A stretch of 64,000 nucleotides of DNA from an uncultured Cyclobacteriaceae bacterium (GTDB lineage Bacteria; Bacteroidota; Bacteroidia; Cytophagales; Cyclobacteriaceae): positions 454,398 through 518,397 of the forward strand of contig CAKZRQ010000012.1 in NCBI GenBank assembly GCA_937146645.1, in the 5' to 3' direction. The notes under the pieces are model-generated. The model was not told where the DNA came from, searched no databases, and saw only the letters and a program-made list of their open reading frames with translations. A program made the position numbers and the translations under genes. Shown piece by piece: positions 35,030 to 44,781 of the stretch. The first letter of the stretch is position 1. The number at the start of each line of letters is the position of its first letter.

Positions 35030-36123
35030 CCTTTATAAAGAGGAAGTTTTTCCACCTGTGCCTTAAGGGTTTTATTTCGGACCTGGATAAAGATTTCTGT
35101 ACCGGCTTTGGCAAACTCCTTCTTCACATATCCTAATCCAATTCCTACGTTCATGCTTGGAGACATAGTTCCAGAGGTCACTTCTCCGATGCCTTCACCA
35201 TTTTCATTGACGATAGGGTAATGCCCTCTTGGTATTCCTCTTTCCTGCATGATGAATCCCACCAACCTTCTTGTTATGCCTGCTTCTTTTTGAGCCTGCA
35301 AAGCTTCTGAGTTTGTGAAATCCTTGGTGAATTTGGTGATCCAACCCAGGCCAGCTTCGATAGGAGAGGTGGTATCGTCAATATCATTGCCATAGAGGCA
35401 ATAACCCATCTCCATTCTTAAAGTATCTCGAGCCCCTAAACCAATGGGTTTGATATCAAATCCTTTTCCTGCTTCAAAAATGGCTTTCCAAACTTCCTCC
35501 GCATCTTCATTTTTCACATAAATCTCAAATCCACCAGCGCCGGTGTAGCCCGTTCCAGATATGACTACATCCTTCTTGCCAGCGAATTCTCCAACTGTAA
35601 AATGATAGAATTTTACCCCTGCCAGATCCACAGGTGTAAGGGACTGAACAGCTGCTATAGCTTTTGGTCCTTGCACAGCAAAGAGGGAGATCTCATCTGA
35701 AATGTTGGTAAGCTTTGCACCCATGGTGTTGTGCTCAATCACCCAAGCCCAATCTTTCTCAATATTTGAAGCATTAACCACTAGCATGTATTTCTCATCA
35801 GAGAATCGATAAACTATCAGATCATCCACTATTCCTCCAGAGGCATTTGGAAAGCATGAATACTGCGCCTGAAAATCAACGAGCTTAGAAGCATCGTTGG
35901 AAGTAACTTTCTGGATCAGGTTTAAAGCTTCAGGGCCTTCTACCATAAACTCACCCATGTGGGACACATCGAAGACCCCAACTCCCTGTCGAACACAAAT
36001 ATGTTCTTCCTTATCGGAACTATACCTTACAGGCATATTGTACCCTGCGAAAGGCACCATTTTCCCTCCTAAAGATTCATGAATGTCATTGAGCTGGATT
36101 TTCTTGATGTTTTCTTCCATCAT
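35026..36123 (-). CDS. gcvT: Aminomethyltransferase (glycine cleavage T protein)
   Basis: Moves the methylene of the H-protein-bound aminomethyl group to tetrahydrofolate. The 365-residue protein shows [69 protein letters not shown] and [13 protein letters not shown], the usual folate- and barrel-binding blocks. The start may be either of two adjacent ATGs. gcvH and gcvP are not in the window. Confidence 0.95.
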   Translation of the reverse strand: MMEENIKKIQLNDIHESLGGKMVPFAGYNMPVRYSSDKEEHICVRQGVGVFDVSHMGEFMVEGPEALNLIQKVTSNDASKLVDFQAQYSCFPNASGGIVDDLIVYRFSDEKYMLVVNASNIEKDWAWVIEHNTMGAKLTNISDEISLFAVQGPKAIAAVQSLTPVDLAGVKFYHFTVGEFAGKKDVVISGTGYTGAGGFEIYVKNEDAEEVWKAIFEAGKGFDIKPIGLGARDTLRMEMGYCLYGNDIDDTTSPIEAGLGWITKFTKDFTNSEALQAQKEAGITRRLVGFIMQERGIPRGHYPIVNENGEGIGEVTSGTMSPSMNVGIGLGYVKKEFAKAGTEIFIQVRNKTLKAQVEKLPLYKG

Positions 36124-36209
36124 TTATGGGTTTATAGTTTTGCTGGCAAATGTAATGTTTGGCAGTGGGATTATGCCTCCATTTAAATAATTTGAATTGG
36201 GTTTAGGGC

Positions 36210-36232
36210 AAAAAAAAACAGCCCGAAGGCTG
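36210..36232 (-). terminator. Terminator after the IscA gene
   Basis: On the minus strand a CAGCC/GGCTG stem (36232-36228 with 36223-36219) closes a TTCG tetraloop and runs into nine T residues (36218-36210). Confidence 0.85.
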
Positions 36233-36253
36233 CTTTATTTGATTCAGATGGGA

Positions 36254-36580
36254 TCAAACTGAGAAGCTTTCACCACATCCACAAGTTCTGTTAGCATTTG
36301 GATTTACAAATTGGAAACCCTTTCCATTAAGTCCATCTGTGAATTCCAGGGTAGTTCCTGCTAAATACAGCAAGCTCTTTCTATCCACAAGAACCTTTAC
36401 ACCCTTATCTTCAAACACGTGATCCGTTTCAGTCTGAGTCGCATCAAAGCTTAGATCGTACATCAAGCCTGAGCAACCTCCCCCTTTCACTGAAACACGG
36501 ATATTTTCATCCTGAGCTCTTCCTTCTTCCTGACGCAATTCAAGGATTCTGTCCTTTGCCTTGTCTGAAACGATTATCAT
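36254..36580 (-). CDS. Iron-sulfur cluster carrier, IscA/SufA type
   Basis: A 108-residue A-type carrier with all three cysteine ligands: C36 in VKGGGCSGLM, and C100 and C102 in the CGCG tail. Conserved FEDKGVKVLVDRKSLLYL and GTTLEFTDGLNGKGFQFVN fill the fold. It delivers clusters to target proteins. No suf genes are adjacent; it is transcribed alone and ends at a strong terminator. The paralogue at 25155-25469 lacks the tail cysteines. Confidence 0.95.
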   Translation of the reverse strand: MIIVSDKAKDRILELRQEEGRAQDENIRVSVKGGGCSGLMYDLSFDATQTETDHVFEDKGVKVLVDRKSLLYLAGTTLEFTDGLNGKGFQFVNPNANRTCGCGESFSV

Positions 36581-36670
36581 ATCTTATTTATCTTTACTTC
36601 CACTTTTCTAAACTGATCTTTAAACACTCGTGTTTGCTAAAAGATTCACACAAATATAAGAATTATCAGA

Positions 36671-37072
36671 ATGAGGAAAATCGAGCATATTGGAATTGCG
36701 GTTAATGATCTTGAGAAATCTAATCAGCTTTTCGCAAAGCTTTTGGGAAAAGAACACTTCAAAACGGAGGTGGTAGAAGGGGAGGCAGTGGAAACCTCTT
36801 TTTTTCAGGTGGGTGAGACCAAAGTCGAATTGCTTCAGGCGACTAATGATAGTTCTGCTATCGCAAAGTATTTAACGAAGAAGTCCGAGGGAGTACATCA
36901 TATTGCTTTTGACGTAGAAGACATTAACCAGGAAGTGGCTCGGTTAAAGAGTGAAGGCTTTGAGATTCTGAATGAAATACCAAAGGAAGGTGCAGACAAT
37001 AAATTAGTCGTATTTTTGCACCCGAAAAGCACCAATGGAGTTTTGGTAGAGCTTTGTCAGGAAAAATCCTGA
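36671..37072 (+). CDS. mce: Methylmalonyl-CoA epimerase
   Basis: Epimerises (2R)- and (2S)-methylmalonyl-CoA between propionyl-CoA carboxylase and the mutase. The 133-residue protein starts RKIEHIGIAVNDLEKS, with the metal-binding histidine H6, then VELLQATNDSSAIAKYL, KSEGVHHIAFDVEDI and VLVELCQ, all typical of the vicinal-oxygen-chelate fold. Only 19 bases separate it from thiL. Together with the carboxyltransferase at 18189 it suggests propionate or branched-chain catabolism. Confidence 0.93.
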   Translation: MRKIEHIGIAVNDLEKSNQLFAKLLGKEHFKTEVVEGEAVETSFFQVGETKVELLQATNDSSAIAKYLTKKSEGVHHIAFDVEDINQEVARLKSEGFEILNEIPKEGADNKLVVFLHPKSTNGVLVELCQEKS

Positions 37073-37091
37073 TCCCAAAAGAAAAAATTAC

Positions 37092-38123
37092 ATGTCGGAA
37101 AAAAGAACAGAGATAGGCGATCTTGGAGAATTTGGCCTGATCGAGCACATTAATGAAAAGGTGAAGCTTTCTCAAAAGTCCACCTTGAAGGGAATTGGAG
37201 ATGATGCCGCAGTTATAGATGCAGGAGATCATGTGAAAGTGGTTTCTACGGATTTATTAGTGGAGGGTGTCCATTTTGATTTATCCTATGCTCCACTTCC
37301 ACATGTTGGGTTTAAGGCTGTGGCTGTCAATGTCTCTGACATCGCTGCCATGAATGCCATTCCAAAGCAGATCACTGTCAGCATTGCCTTATCTAATCGT
37401 TTTAGTGTTGAGGCTGTGGATGCATTGTACCAGGGAATCTATGCTGCCTGCGAACACTATAACGTTGATTTGGTAGGAGGAGATACCACCGCTTCCAGGT
37501 CCGGATTAGTGATTTCTGTTACAGCTATCGGTGAGACTAGCCAGGATCAAATCTCCTATCGCGATGGAGCGAAGGAAAATGATATTCTTTGTGTAACAGG
37601 AGATCTTGGTGGGGCCTTGGTTGGCTTACAGATTCTCGAAAGAGAAAAGCAGGTTTTCTTAGCCAATCCTGACATGAAACCAGAGCTGGATAAATATACT
37701 TTGGTTACGGGTCGACAGCTAAAGCCGGATCCCCGAATGGACATCATTCATGAGCTTAAGGAGTTGGGCGTTAAGCCAACCAGTATGATGGATGTTTCGG
37801 ATGGATTGGCCTCTGAGATTTTCCATATTTGTAAGGCTTCTAATGTGGGAGCTATGATCTATGAAGATAAGCTTCCTATAGACAAGCAGACATTCGATAC
37901 CGCTGTGGAATTAAATCTGGATCCAATTACTTGTGTACTGAATGGGGGAGAGGATTATGAATTGCTCTTCACCATTTCTCAGGATGATTTTAAGAAACTA
38001 GAGAAGCATCCAGATATTCATTTTATAGGTCATATGACCAAAGCCGAGGAAGGAAAGTTCCTAGTCACGAAGAGCGGAACAGCGGTAAAAATCAAAGCTC
38101 AAGGTTGGCAGCATTTTGATTAA
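37092..38123 (+). CDS. thiL: Thiamine-monophosphate kinase
   Basis: Phosphorylates thiamine monophosphate to the active diphosphate. The 343-residue protein shows GIGDDAAVIDAGDH, STDLLVEGVHFDL, AVNVSDIAAMNA, LVGGDTTAS, CVTGDLGGALVGLQI, MMDVSDGLASEI and LNGGEDYELLFT, the full AIR-synthase/ThiL set. No thiamine riboswitch is seen upstream. It ends at a strong terminator. Confidence 0.96.
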   Translation: MSEKRTEIGDLGEFGLIEHINEKVKLSQKSTLKGIGDDAAVIDAGDHVKVVSTDLLVEGVHFDLSYAPLPHVGFKAVAVNVSDIAAMNAIPKQITVSIALSNRFSVEAVDALYQGIYAACEHYNVDLVGGDTTASRSGLVISVTAIGETSQDQISYRDGAKENDILCVTGDLGGALVGLQILEREKQVFLANPDMKPELDKYTLVTGRQLKPDPRMDIIHELKELGVKPTSMMDVSDGLASEIFHICKASNVGAMIYEDKLPIDKQTFDTAVELNLDPITCVLNGGEDYELLFTISQDDFKKLEKHPDIHFIGHMTKAEEGKFLVTKSGTAVKIKAQGWQHFD

Positions 38124-38170
38124 AAATTGATTTAATTAAATAGTTATATAAAACTGATTATCAGATAAAT

Positions 38171-38205
38171 AAAAAGCCTCACTAAAACGATTGGTGAGGC
38201 TTTTT
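38171..38205. terminator. Bidirectional terminator between thiL and a conserved gene
   Basis: AAAAAGCCTCAC (38171-38182) pairs with GTGAGGCTTTTT (38194-38205) around an 11-base loop, flanked by A and T runs. Confidence 0.85.
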
Positions 38206-38222
38206 ATTTTGATTTTTTGTTC

Positions 38223-38600
38223 TTACTCGTTTGGATATGGAACGTAGACAAAACTTGTAAACGCCCCATCAATTACGAATAAGCAGCAGAATTCATCTGG
38301 ATCTTTATAAGCCTTTTTGAAGTCATCTAAAGTCTCTTCCGGAATAAGCTTTCTTTGCACGAATTCATCCACATAAGTAATGAAGTAATTCCAATCCAAG
38401 TCCTTCTCTTCCTTACCCAAAAAGATTTTGCCAATAGGCTGGATATCCTTGGAGATTGGGAAGATCGGATAATCAGAAAAGCCCCTTGATCTAACCTGGT
38501 ATGAAGCATCTTTTAGCACCTCTGAAATTTTGACAAAATCTGAGGTGATGGTTCCTAAGTATTTGCCACTAAGCTCTGGGTCGTTGAAATCTGAAATCAT
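38223..38600 (-). CDS. Conserved Bacteroidota protein of unknown function
   Basis: A 125-residue soluble protein with no motif I can name. It reads LGTITSDFVKISEVLKDASY, GFSDYPIFPISKDIQPIGK, LDWNYFITYVDEF and DEFCCLFVIDGAFTSFVYV, a compact alpha/beta arrangement without signal or membrane segment. It overlaps the end of rlmD by 4 bases in the same direction, so the two are likely coupled. I recall related uncharacterised proteins in this position in other Bacteroidota, but cannot confirm it. Confidence 0.65.
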   Translation of the reverse strand: MISDFNDPELSGKYLGTITSDFVKISEVLKDASYQVRSRGFSDYPIFPISKDIQPIGKIFLGKEEKDLDWNYFITYVDEFVQRKLIPEETLDDFKKAYKDPDEFCCLFVIDGAFTSFVYVPYPNE

Positions 38601-40003
38601 GACTTAAGAATTAAACGTACGACATTTTCTACATGGTATGTCTGCGGAAACATATCCACTGGCTGTACTCTATCTACTTTATATTTTTCATCGAGAAGCG
38701 CCAGGTCTCTTGCCTGAGTAGCTGGATTACATGACACATATACAATGGTCGGTGCCTCCAGTCTGAGTAGCATCTGAACTACCTTTTCATCCATTCCAGC
38801 CCTTGGCGGATCAGTAATGATCACATCCGGAGCTGAATGATTCGAAATGAAGTCCTCATTGAGGATTTCTTTCATATCACCAGCGTAGAAAAGCGTGTTG
38901 TCGATGCTATTGATCTCAGAATTGATCTTAGCATCTTCTATTGCTGCCTCGACATATTCTACACCAATCACCTCCTTGGCCTGCTTTGCTACGAAGTTCG
39001 CTATGGTACCTGTACCGGTATACAGATCATAAACCACCTCATCTCCTGTTAGCGCAGCAAAGTCTCTGGCAACCTTGTATAGCTCATAGGCTTGAAGGGA
39101 ATTGGTTTGATAGAAGGATTTTGGGCCAATTCTAAACTTGAGACCTTCCATCTCTTCTTCGATATATGGAAGCCCATGATATGTGATCAATTCCAAGTCG
39201 TGGAACGTTTCGTTTCCTTTGGTATTTATCACATAGAGGAGCGAAGTGATATCCGTGAATTTTCCTTTAAGAAAATCCATTACTATTTTTATTGACTCTT
39301 GGTCAAGTTCTCCAAATTGAACGATGACCATGGTTTGATCGGTACTGGTGGTACGGATGATCAGGTTTCTTAAAAGACCTTTCTGCGCCCTAATGTCATA
39401 AAAGCTCAGCTTGTTTTCCAAGGCAAAGGTTCTAAGACTATTGCGGATGTCATTCGATAGACCGCCTTGTAGATAACAATGATCTACATCTACGATTTTA
39501 TCAAACATTCGTGGTATATGGAACCCTAGAGCATTTCTCTCAAATTCTTCTCCTGATTGGATTTGTTCAAGGGTGAGCCATTTCTTGTTAGAGAAGGTAA
39601 AATCCAACTTGTTTCGATAGTATTGAGTTTGCTCGGAGCCAAGGATTGGCGAAATCTCTGGTAACTCTACTTTCGCGATCCTCTCCAACTGATCGATAAC
39701 CTGCTGCTGCTTGTATTCTTTTTGCAGCTCATAGTTAATATGCTGCCATTTGCATCCACCGCAGGTGCCAAAGTGATCGCAGAAAGGTTCAACTCGATCT
39801 TTTGAATAGGTATGGAATGCCACCGGAACAGCTTCCATGAATGAGCCTCTTCCTTTAGTGACCCGAGCATCTATTTCATCTCCAGGAGCAACTCCCGTCA
39901 CAAAAACTACTTTTTCTTCATGATAGCCAAGGCATTTACCCTCAGAGGCGATCTTCTCGATTTTGAGGTTTTTAATGACCTTGTTTTTCATTTTCCTTGA
40001 CAT
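38597..40003 (-). CDS. rlmD: 23S rRNA (uracil-C5)-methyltransferase RlmD
   Basis: Methylates U1939 or an equivalent uracil in 23S rRNA or tRNA. An N-terminal TRAM domain (about 6-63) precedes an Fe-S site (C75, C81, C84 in CDHFGTCGGCKWQH, with a fourth in DHCYLQ). The SAM-dependent core shows YDLYTGTGTIANFVA, VIGVEYVEAAIEDA, ITDPPRAGMD and the catalytic cysteine in IVYVSCNPATQARDL. The RumA/TrmA family has closely similar members, so the exact target base is not certain. Confidence 0.92.
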   Translation of the reverse strand: MSRKMKNKVIKNLKIEKIASEGKCLGYHEEKVVFVTGVAPGDEIDARVTKGRGSFMEAVPVAFHTYSKDRVEPFCDHFGTCGGCKWQHINYELQKEYKQQQVIDQLERIAKVELPEISPILGSEQTQYYRNKLDFTFSNKKWLTLEQIQSGEEFERNALGFHIPRMFDKIVDVDHCYLQGGLSNDIRNSLRTFALENKLSFYDIRAQKGLLRNLIIRTTSTDQTMVIVQFGELDQESIKIVMDFLKGKFTDITSLLYVINTKGNETFHDLELITYHGLPYIEEEMEGLKFRIGPKSFYQTNSLQAYELYKVARDFAALTGDEVVYDLYTGTGTIANFVAKQAKEVIGVEYVEAAIEDAKINSEINSIDNTLFYAGDMKEILNEDFISNHSAPDVIITDPPRAGMDEKVVQMLLRLEAPTIVYVSCNPATQARDLALLDEKYKVDRVQPVDMFPQTYHVENVVRLILKS

Positions 40004-40100
40004 GGCCGCAAAATTAGGGAAAATGAATCAGACAGCTTAATGACCATAAACAAATATATCCTGTGAGCCTGAGAAGTTCTATGTAATTGCTTCATTTCCC

Positions 40101-40108
40101 TATCTTTG
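40101..40108 (+). promoter_or_regulatory. Candidate -7 element of the SDR-helicase operon
   Basis: TATCTTTG matches TAnnTTTG exactly and lies 7 bases before the ATG at 40116, so the transcript would be nearly leaderless. The -33 region is not convincing. Confidence 0.45.
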
Positions 40109-40115
40109 ATCACAT

Positions 40116-40937
40116 ATGAAATCATCACATTTCAACGATAAAGTCGTAGTGATTACCGGAGCAACTTCAGGAATTGGAGAGGCATGTGCAGAAGTATTTG
40201 GTGAAGCAGGGGCTAAGTTGGTAATCACAGGGCGCAATCCAGAAAAGCTTAAAAAAACCTCAGAAAGGCTTGAAGACAAAGGTTTTGATTTTTTGGCTGT
40301 TTTGGCTGATGCCGCTTCAGAAGAAGATAATCAAAAAATGGCCGATGCTGCATTAGAGAAATACGGTAGAATCGATATTCTCGTTAATAACGCCGGTATA
40401 TCCATGAGAGCGCTATTTGAAGAGATGGATTTATCTGTTTTTCATAAAGTAATGGATACCAATTTCTGGGGTACGGTTTATGCCACAAAATACTGCCTTC
40501 CATCCATTTTGGAGAATAAAGGTTCAATCATTGGGGTGTCGTCCATAAATGGATACCGCGGTACGCCTGCGAGAACGGCCTATACGGCCAGTAAATATGC
40601 CATGAACGGTTTTTTTGAATCTCTCAGGACAGAAGTGATGAAGCGAGGAGTCCATGTTTTGGTGGTAGCTCCGGGATTCACTTCATCCAATATCAGAAAC
40701 AGCGCATTAAATGCAGAGGGGAAATCCCAAGGAGAGTCTCCTCGCGATGAATCAAAAATGATGACTTCGGAAGAAGTAGCCATAGCTTTGCTGAAAGCAA
40801 CCAGAAAGAGAAAAAGAGACCTTGTTTTGACCTCACAAGGTAAGCTGGCGGTCTTCTTGAATAAATGGATGCCCGGTTTTATGGATGGAATGGTGTACAA
40901 CGTGATGGCAAAAGAAGCGGACTCTCCATTCAAATAA
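40116..40937 (+). CDS. Short-chain dehydrogenase/reductase
   Basis: A classical SDR of 273 residues: cofactor motif VVITGATSGIGEACAEVFG (TGxxxGxG), DILVNNAGISMRALF (NNAG), the catalytic serine in IIGVSSINGYRG and YTASKYAMNGF (YxxxK). The C-terminus ends in a hydrophobic segment (KWMPGFMDGMVYNVMAKE) as in DHRS7-like members. Substrate is unknown. The helicase gene begins on the base after its stop, with no spacer, so both are probably on one transcript. Confidence 0.9.
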   Translation: MKSSHFNDKVVVITGATSGIGEACAEVFGEAGAKLVITGRNPEKLKKTSERLEDKGFDFLAVLADAASEEDNQKMADAALEKYGRIDILVNNAGISMRALFEEMDLSVFHKVMDTNFWGTVYATKYCLPSILENKGSIIGVSSINGYRGTPARTAYTASKYAMNGFFESLRTEVMKRGVHVLVVAPGFTSSNIRNSALNAEGKSQGESPRDESKMMTSEEVAIALLKATRKRKRDLVLTSQGKLAVFLNKWMPGFMDGMVYNVMAKEADSPFK

Positions 40938-43900
40938 ATGCAGAAATCCATTTTCCAGACTTACCTGAATCGCCTGGTTGATTTGTCTTCAAAAAACAAA
41001 TCTCTATATCTGGCAAAGGTGGAAGGGTCCGGAATGCTGGATTTACAGGATTTAGATTTTCTGAATGGAGAATCAAGCTTTGAGATGATTAAAAAGCCGA
41101 TGGAGAGAAAATCGGCTTTTGTAATTCTTCCTGAATCTGATCCTCGTCAAGCACAGACCAATCTTCTTTCCAAAAGCCTTTCTCGACTTAAATTCAAAAG
41201 TGATCTTATTGAACAGGAAACAGGCAGTAAGAGTCTGGCTCTTGGTTTTTATTTCGTGGAGGGGTGTTTGTTGGATGGTCAGATCGTTAGAGCTCCTTTG
41301 ATTTTTCAATCCTGTGTTCTTTCACTTCAAAATCAAAAATGGTTTATAAAGCCTGAGGGCGACTTTTATTTCAATCCGGCATTCATTCTTGCTTACCAAA
41401 AGGCATACAAGACGAGCCTCGACACTGAGGGATTGGATGAAGAGCTGGCTGAACTTCCTAAGAATTCAACTGAATTCAGGATTGGCTTGAGCAAGCTCAT
41501 CCAAAGTCATTTTTCGATAAAAGTGAGCTCCTCTTTATTCGAGGATAGGTTAAATTCATTTCCACTAAGTCAAAAGAGTCTGGATCAATCCAGGTTTCAG
41601 GAAGGCATACTCGAATTGAAGTCTTATGCTCTTTTGGGCTTATTTGAGCAGAAAAATAGTTTCCTGTTCCAGGAATATGAAGATTTTGACCAAAGTTCAA
41701 ATTCTGAAAACATTGAATCTTTTTTAGAAGAAAGGTTTGCCAAAGGAGATCTTAAAACCAGTACTCGAGAGGAAGATCGCTTTCCAGCTTTTGCCATGGA
41801 TTCTACTCAAGAAGAAGTGTTCTTAAAGGTTCGATCTGGAAAGAATGTAGTGGTGGAAGGACCTCCGGGAACAGGTAAATCTCAACTAATCGCAAATCTC
41901 ATTTCAGATTATTCCGCAAGGGGAAAGAAAGTTCTACTAGTTTCTCAAAAAAGGGCTGCGCTGGACGTCGTTTATGACAGACTTTCAGGCATGGGGTATG
42001 GAAAGTTTCTGGCCTTGGTGCACGATTATCGGAGCGATCAGAAGAACCTATTCAAGCAGGTTAAGGATCAAATTGAATCTATTGAAAAGTATGAAGAGGA
42101 GAATCGTGGTTTAGATTCGGTGTCCTTAGAAAGAGAAGCGTCGATCCAGTCCAGAATCATTTCGCGTCTTTCTGGGAAGTTTGAAGATCTTAGAGCGGCC
42201 CTCTTTGATGATGAGGTATGTGGAATGAGCATTAAAGAACTTTACCTCAGCTCCGCAGGAAGAAGTGACCATCAAACTGATCTCGGCAATCTGAAAATTC
42301 CTTTTGAAGAAGCTCGAGACTTTGAGGAGAAATTCAAGGTCTTCTTCTCCTATTATAATAAGTTGAATTCTAAATTCTGGAGCCAAAGAAAGTCAATGGC
42401 CCATCTAAATTCATCAGACTTGGGTCAACTGAAAAGACTCCTCGGAGAATTGGAGAACTTCCATAAGGCCGAAGAAGAAAATGCTGAAGAAAAAAGATAT
42501 CTACTCAGATTGATTCTTGAACTAGATCGTCCAATCGATGAGCTGACGAAGCTACTTTCAGGATATAAGCAGTTAACCCAAAAAGAACTCCTTCAAAGAA
42601 TCCTAAGTGAACCGAATACTAAACCGGAGCTCCTCGAGCTACTGGATATTTTGGATAAAACCAAAGCGAAGCTAAACGAAGAAAGCCTAAGTTTTCCATC
42701 AAATTGGAATGAAATCCAGACCGAAATAGAACCTGCACAAAAGCTTATTTCCTCTTCGCTAAGCAGTCTCATATGGATTTTTCAGAAAAATAGATTTCCC
42801 GGATTCCGCAATTGGATTTCGGGTAATTCTGAGCCTTTTGATCTTGAGAATCTCAAGAAAGCTCTGCGTATTACTGAGTTATTACAAAGCCAGGAAGACG
42901 AACTGAATAAAAACCCATTAGTACAAGCTGAAGGAATTGCCTTTGCGGATGTAATCGAAAATGAAGAAGATTTTCAAAGGCTTGATCAATGGATAAGAGA
43001 TTTTGAAGGAATTGAATGGAAGGATGAAATGGATTTTGAGAATCAGGAAGAAACCATTCTGGAAACACTTCAGAGAATAGAAAGAGAAGGTCAGAATATT
43101 CAAAGTCAGGTAGATCGATTTCATCAATTTTTCAGTGATGAGCAGATCAGGATGATCACTTTAGAAGGTGTTAAAGTTTTGAATCCAAATTTCGATCAAG
43201 AGCTAAATGACTTACATTCCTTTGACCTCTTTCTTGAAGGATGGAGAAGAAAGGATTTAGGTTTTCGGCTTATAAAGACGAATCCAGAGGAAACTCTGGA
43301 AGAATTGCTTGATTCTTTCTGGAGTGGGTGGAGGATTCAATGGATTGATGTGTTGGAACAGAGAACATCTGTTTTGAAAGAAGCTGGTTCTATCACACTT
43401 GCGCATGAAATTCAAAAGCTAAAAACGGCCATATTAAAGAAACGGGAGCTAGGGAATCACATAGGACTCTTGCGTTTGAGGGAGAGGATGTGTGCGAATC
43501 TTGAGCATAATCGACTTGGAAATCGAACGACCTATCGGGATTTATTACATCAAGTAAGTAAAAAGAGAAAGCGCTGGCCTATCAGGAAGTTGGTTGAAAT
43601 ATTTTCTGATGAACTGTTCAGACTTTTGCCTTGCTGGATGGCGAGTCCCGAAACTGTTTCGGCGTTATTTTCTAGTCAGGACGAGTTTGACCTGGTCATT
43701 TTTGATGAAGCCTCTCAGTGTACTGTTGAAAAGGGATTACCGGCTTTGTTGCGAGGAAAACAAGTAGTCATTGCTGGCGACTCCATGCAGCTGCCTCCTT
43801 CAAATTTTTATGAAACCAATCTTGATGAGGAGGAGGAAGGGCTAGAGTATGAGGCCGAGTCCATTCTTGAATTGGGGCGTGGATATTTTGAATTCATTCG

Positions 43901-44780
43901 ATTAAAGGGTCATTATCGTTCTGCTAACCCGGCCTTGATCCATTTCTCAAATTCGAACTTTTATGAAAGCCAGTTGGAGTGTTTACCCGATTTGCCAACG
44001 GTCATAGAAAATGAACCGGCATTTTCATGGACCAAGACGGAAGGGATTTGGTCCGATCAGAAAAATATTACCGATGCTGAGAAGGTAGTTCAAAAAGTTT
44101 CTGAAATACTTCGCGAAAATCCGGATACTTCGATTGGAGTGGTTACGGGTAATTTCTTTCAGATGGAACTGATCTCGAGATTGCTTTGGGAGGATAGAGT
44201 TACTCAGGACTTGGTTAAGGTCCGGAATATAGAAAATGTACAAGGGGATGAATTTGATGAGGTGATTTTGTGTCTTGGCTATGCTCCAAACCGGGATGGT
44301 AAGTTGAGTACTAATTTTGGTTTGCTCTCGAAAAAAGGAGGAGTGAATCGACTCAACGTGGCCATCAGTCGAGCGAGGAAGAAAATGCATGTCATTAGTA
44401 GTCTTAATCCTGAGGACTTCCGTCCAAAGCTCTTGGAAAATGAGGGGATTAGATCATTAAAGGATTATTTATCCTTTGTAAAAGGCCAAAGCCAAACACC
44501 AGATATTCCTGTGCCTCAATTCGGTAGGTCTTTCCCTGAAACATATCAATCGCTTAAACAGCAGCTTTTGGCAAAAGAAGAGGGGATGAGTGAAAAAATC
44601 CCAAGTGCTCTGATGGATTTGGTAAATGAGACCGATAAAGGCCCTGTTGCGATCTTAACAGATGATCAACGGTTTTTTAATGCCTCATCGGCCAAAGCTG
44701 CCCTGGCATATCATCCAATCCTGCTAGAGGAGAAAGGATGGAAGTATCAATTATATTGGAGCAGAAATTTTCTTTTTTAA
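40938..44780 (+). CDS. DUF4011-type SF1 helicase with a decayed Vsr-like C-terminus
   Basis: A 1280-residue protein. Residues about 1-270 follow the DUF4011 pattern: LNRLVDLSSKNKSLYLA, SLALGFYFVEG, RAPLIFQS and YALLGLFEQKNSFLF. Motif I is GPPGTGKS (308-315), and KKVLLVSQKRAALDVVYDRL follows. A long helical insertion (about 400-880, many Glu/Lys heptads) separates it from motif II (FDEAS, D923/E924), motif III (AGDSMQLPPS), LKGHYRS, VQGDEFDEV and motif VI (NVAISRARK, 1140-1148). The final ~70 residues (AILTDDQRFFNASSAKAALA, LEEKGWKYQLYWSRNF) resemble the end of a Vsr-like endonuclease but without its main acidic residues. Similar proteins occur in anti-phage systems such as Hhe and Mokosh. Confidence 0.85.
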   Translation: MQKSIFQTYLNRLVDLSSKNKSLYLAKVEGSGMLDLQDLDFLNGESSFEMIKKPMERKSAFVILPESDPRQAQTNLLSKSLSRLKFKSDLIEQETGSKSLALGFYFVEGCLLDGQIVRAPLIFQSCVLSLQNQKWFIKPEGDFYFNPAFILAYQKAYKTSLDTEGLDEELAELPKNSTEFRIGLSKLIQSHFSIKVSSSLFEDRLNSFPLSQKSLDQSRFQEGILELKSYALLGLFEQKNSFLFQEYEDFDQSSNSENIESFLEERFAKGDLKTSTREEDRFPAFAMDSTQEEVFLKVRSGKNVVVEGPPGTGKSQLIANLISDYSARGKKVLLVSQKRAALDVVYDRLSGMGYGKFLALVHDYRSDQKNLFKQVKDQIESIEKYEEENRGLDSVSLEREASIQSRIISRLSGKFEDLRAALFDDEVCGMSIKELYLSSAGRSDHQTDLGNLKIPFEEARDFEEKFKVFFSYYNKLNSKFWSQRKSMAHLNSSDLGQLKRLLGELENFHKAEEENAEEKRYLLRLILELDRPIDELTKLLSGYKQLTQKELLQRILSEPNTKPELLELLDILDKTKAKLNEESLSFPSNWNEIQTEIEPAQKLISSSLSSLIWIFQKNRFPGFRNWISGNSEPFDLENLKKALRITELLQSQEDELNKNPLVQAEGIAFADVIENEEDFQRLDQWIRDFEGIEWKDEMDFENQEETILETLQRIEREGQNIQSQVDRFHQFFSDEQIRMITLEGVKVLNPNFDQELNDLHSFDLFLEGWRRKDLGFRLIKTNPEETLEELLDSFWSGWRIQWIDVLEQRTSVLKEAGSITLAHEIQKLKTAILKKRELGNHIGLLRLRERMCANLEHNRLGNRTTYRDLLHQVSKKRKRWPIRKLVEIFSDELFRLLPCWMASPETVSALFSSQDEFDLVIFDEASQCTVEKGLPALLRGKQVVIAGDSMQLPPSNFYETNLDEEEEGLEYEAESILELGRGYFEFIRLKGHYRSANPALIHFSNSNFYESQLECLPDLPTVIENEPAFSWTKTEGIWSDQKNITDAEKVVQKVSEILRENPDTSIGVVTGNFFQMELISRLLWEDRVTQDLVKVRNIENVQGDEFDEVILCLGYAPNRDGKLSTNFGLLSKKGGVNRLNVAISRARKKMHVISSLNPEDFRPKLLENEGIRSLKDYLSFVKGQSQTPDIPVPQFGRSFPETYQSLKQQLLAKEEGMSEKIPSALMDLVNETDKGPVAILTDDQRFFNASSAKAALAYHPILLEEKGWKYQLYWSRNFLF

Positions 44781-44781
44781 T

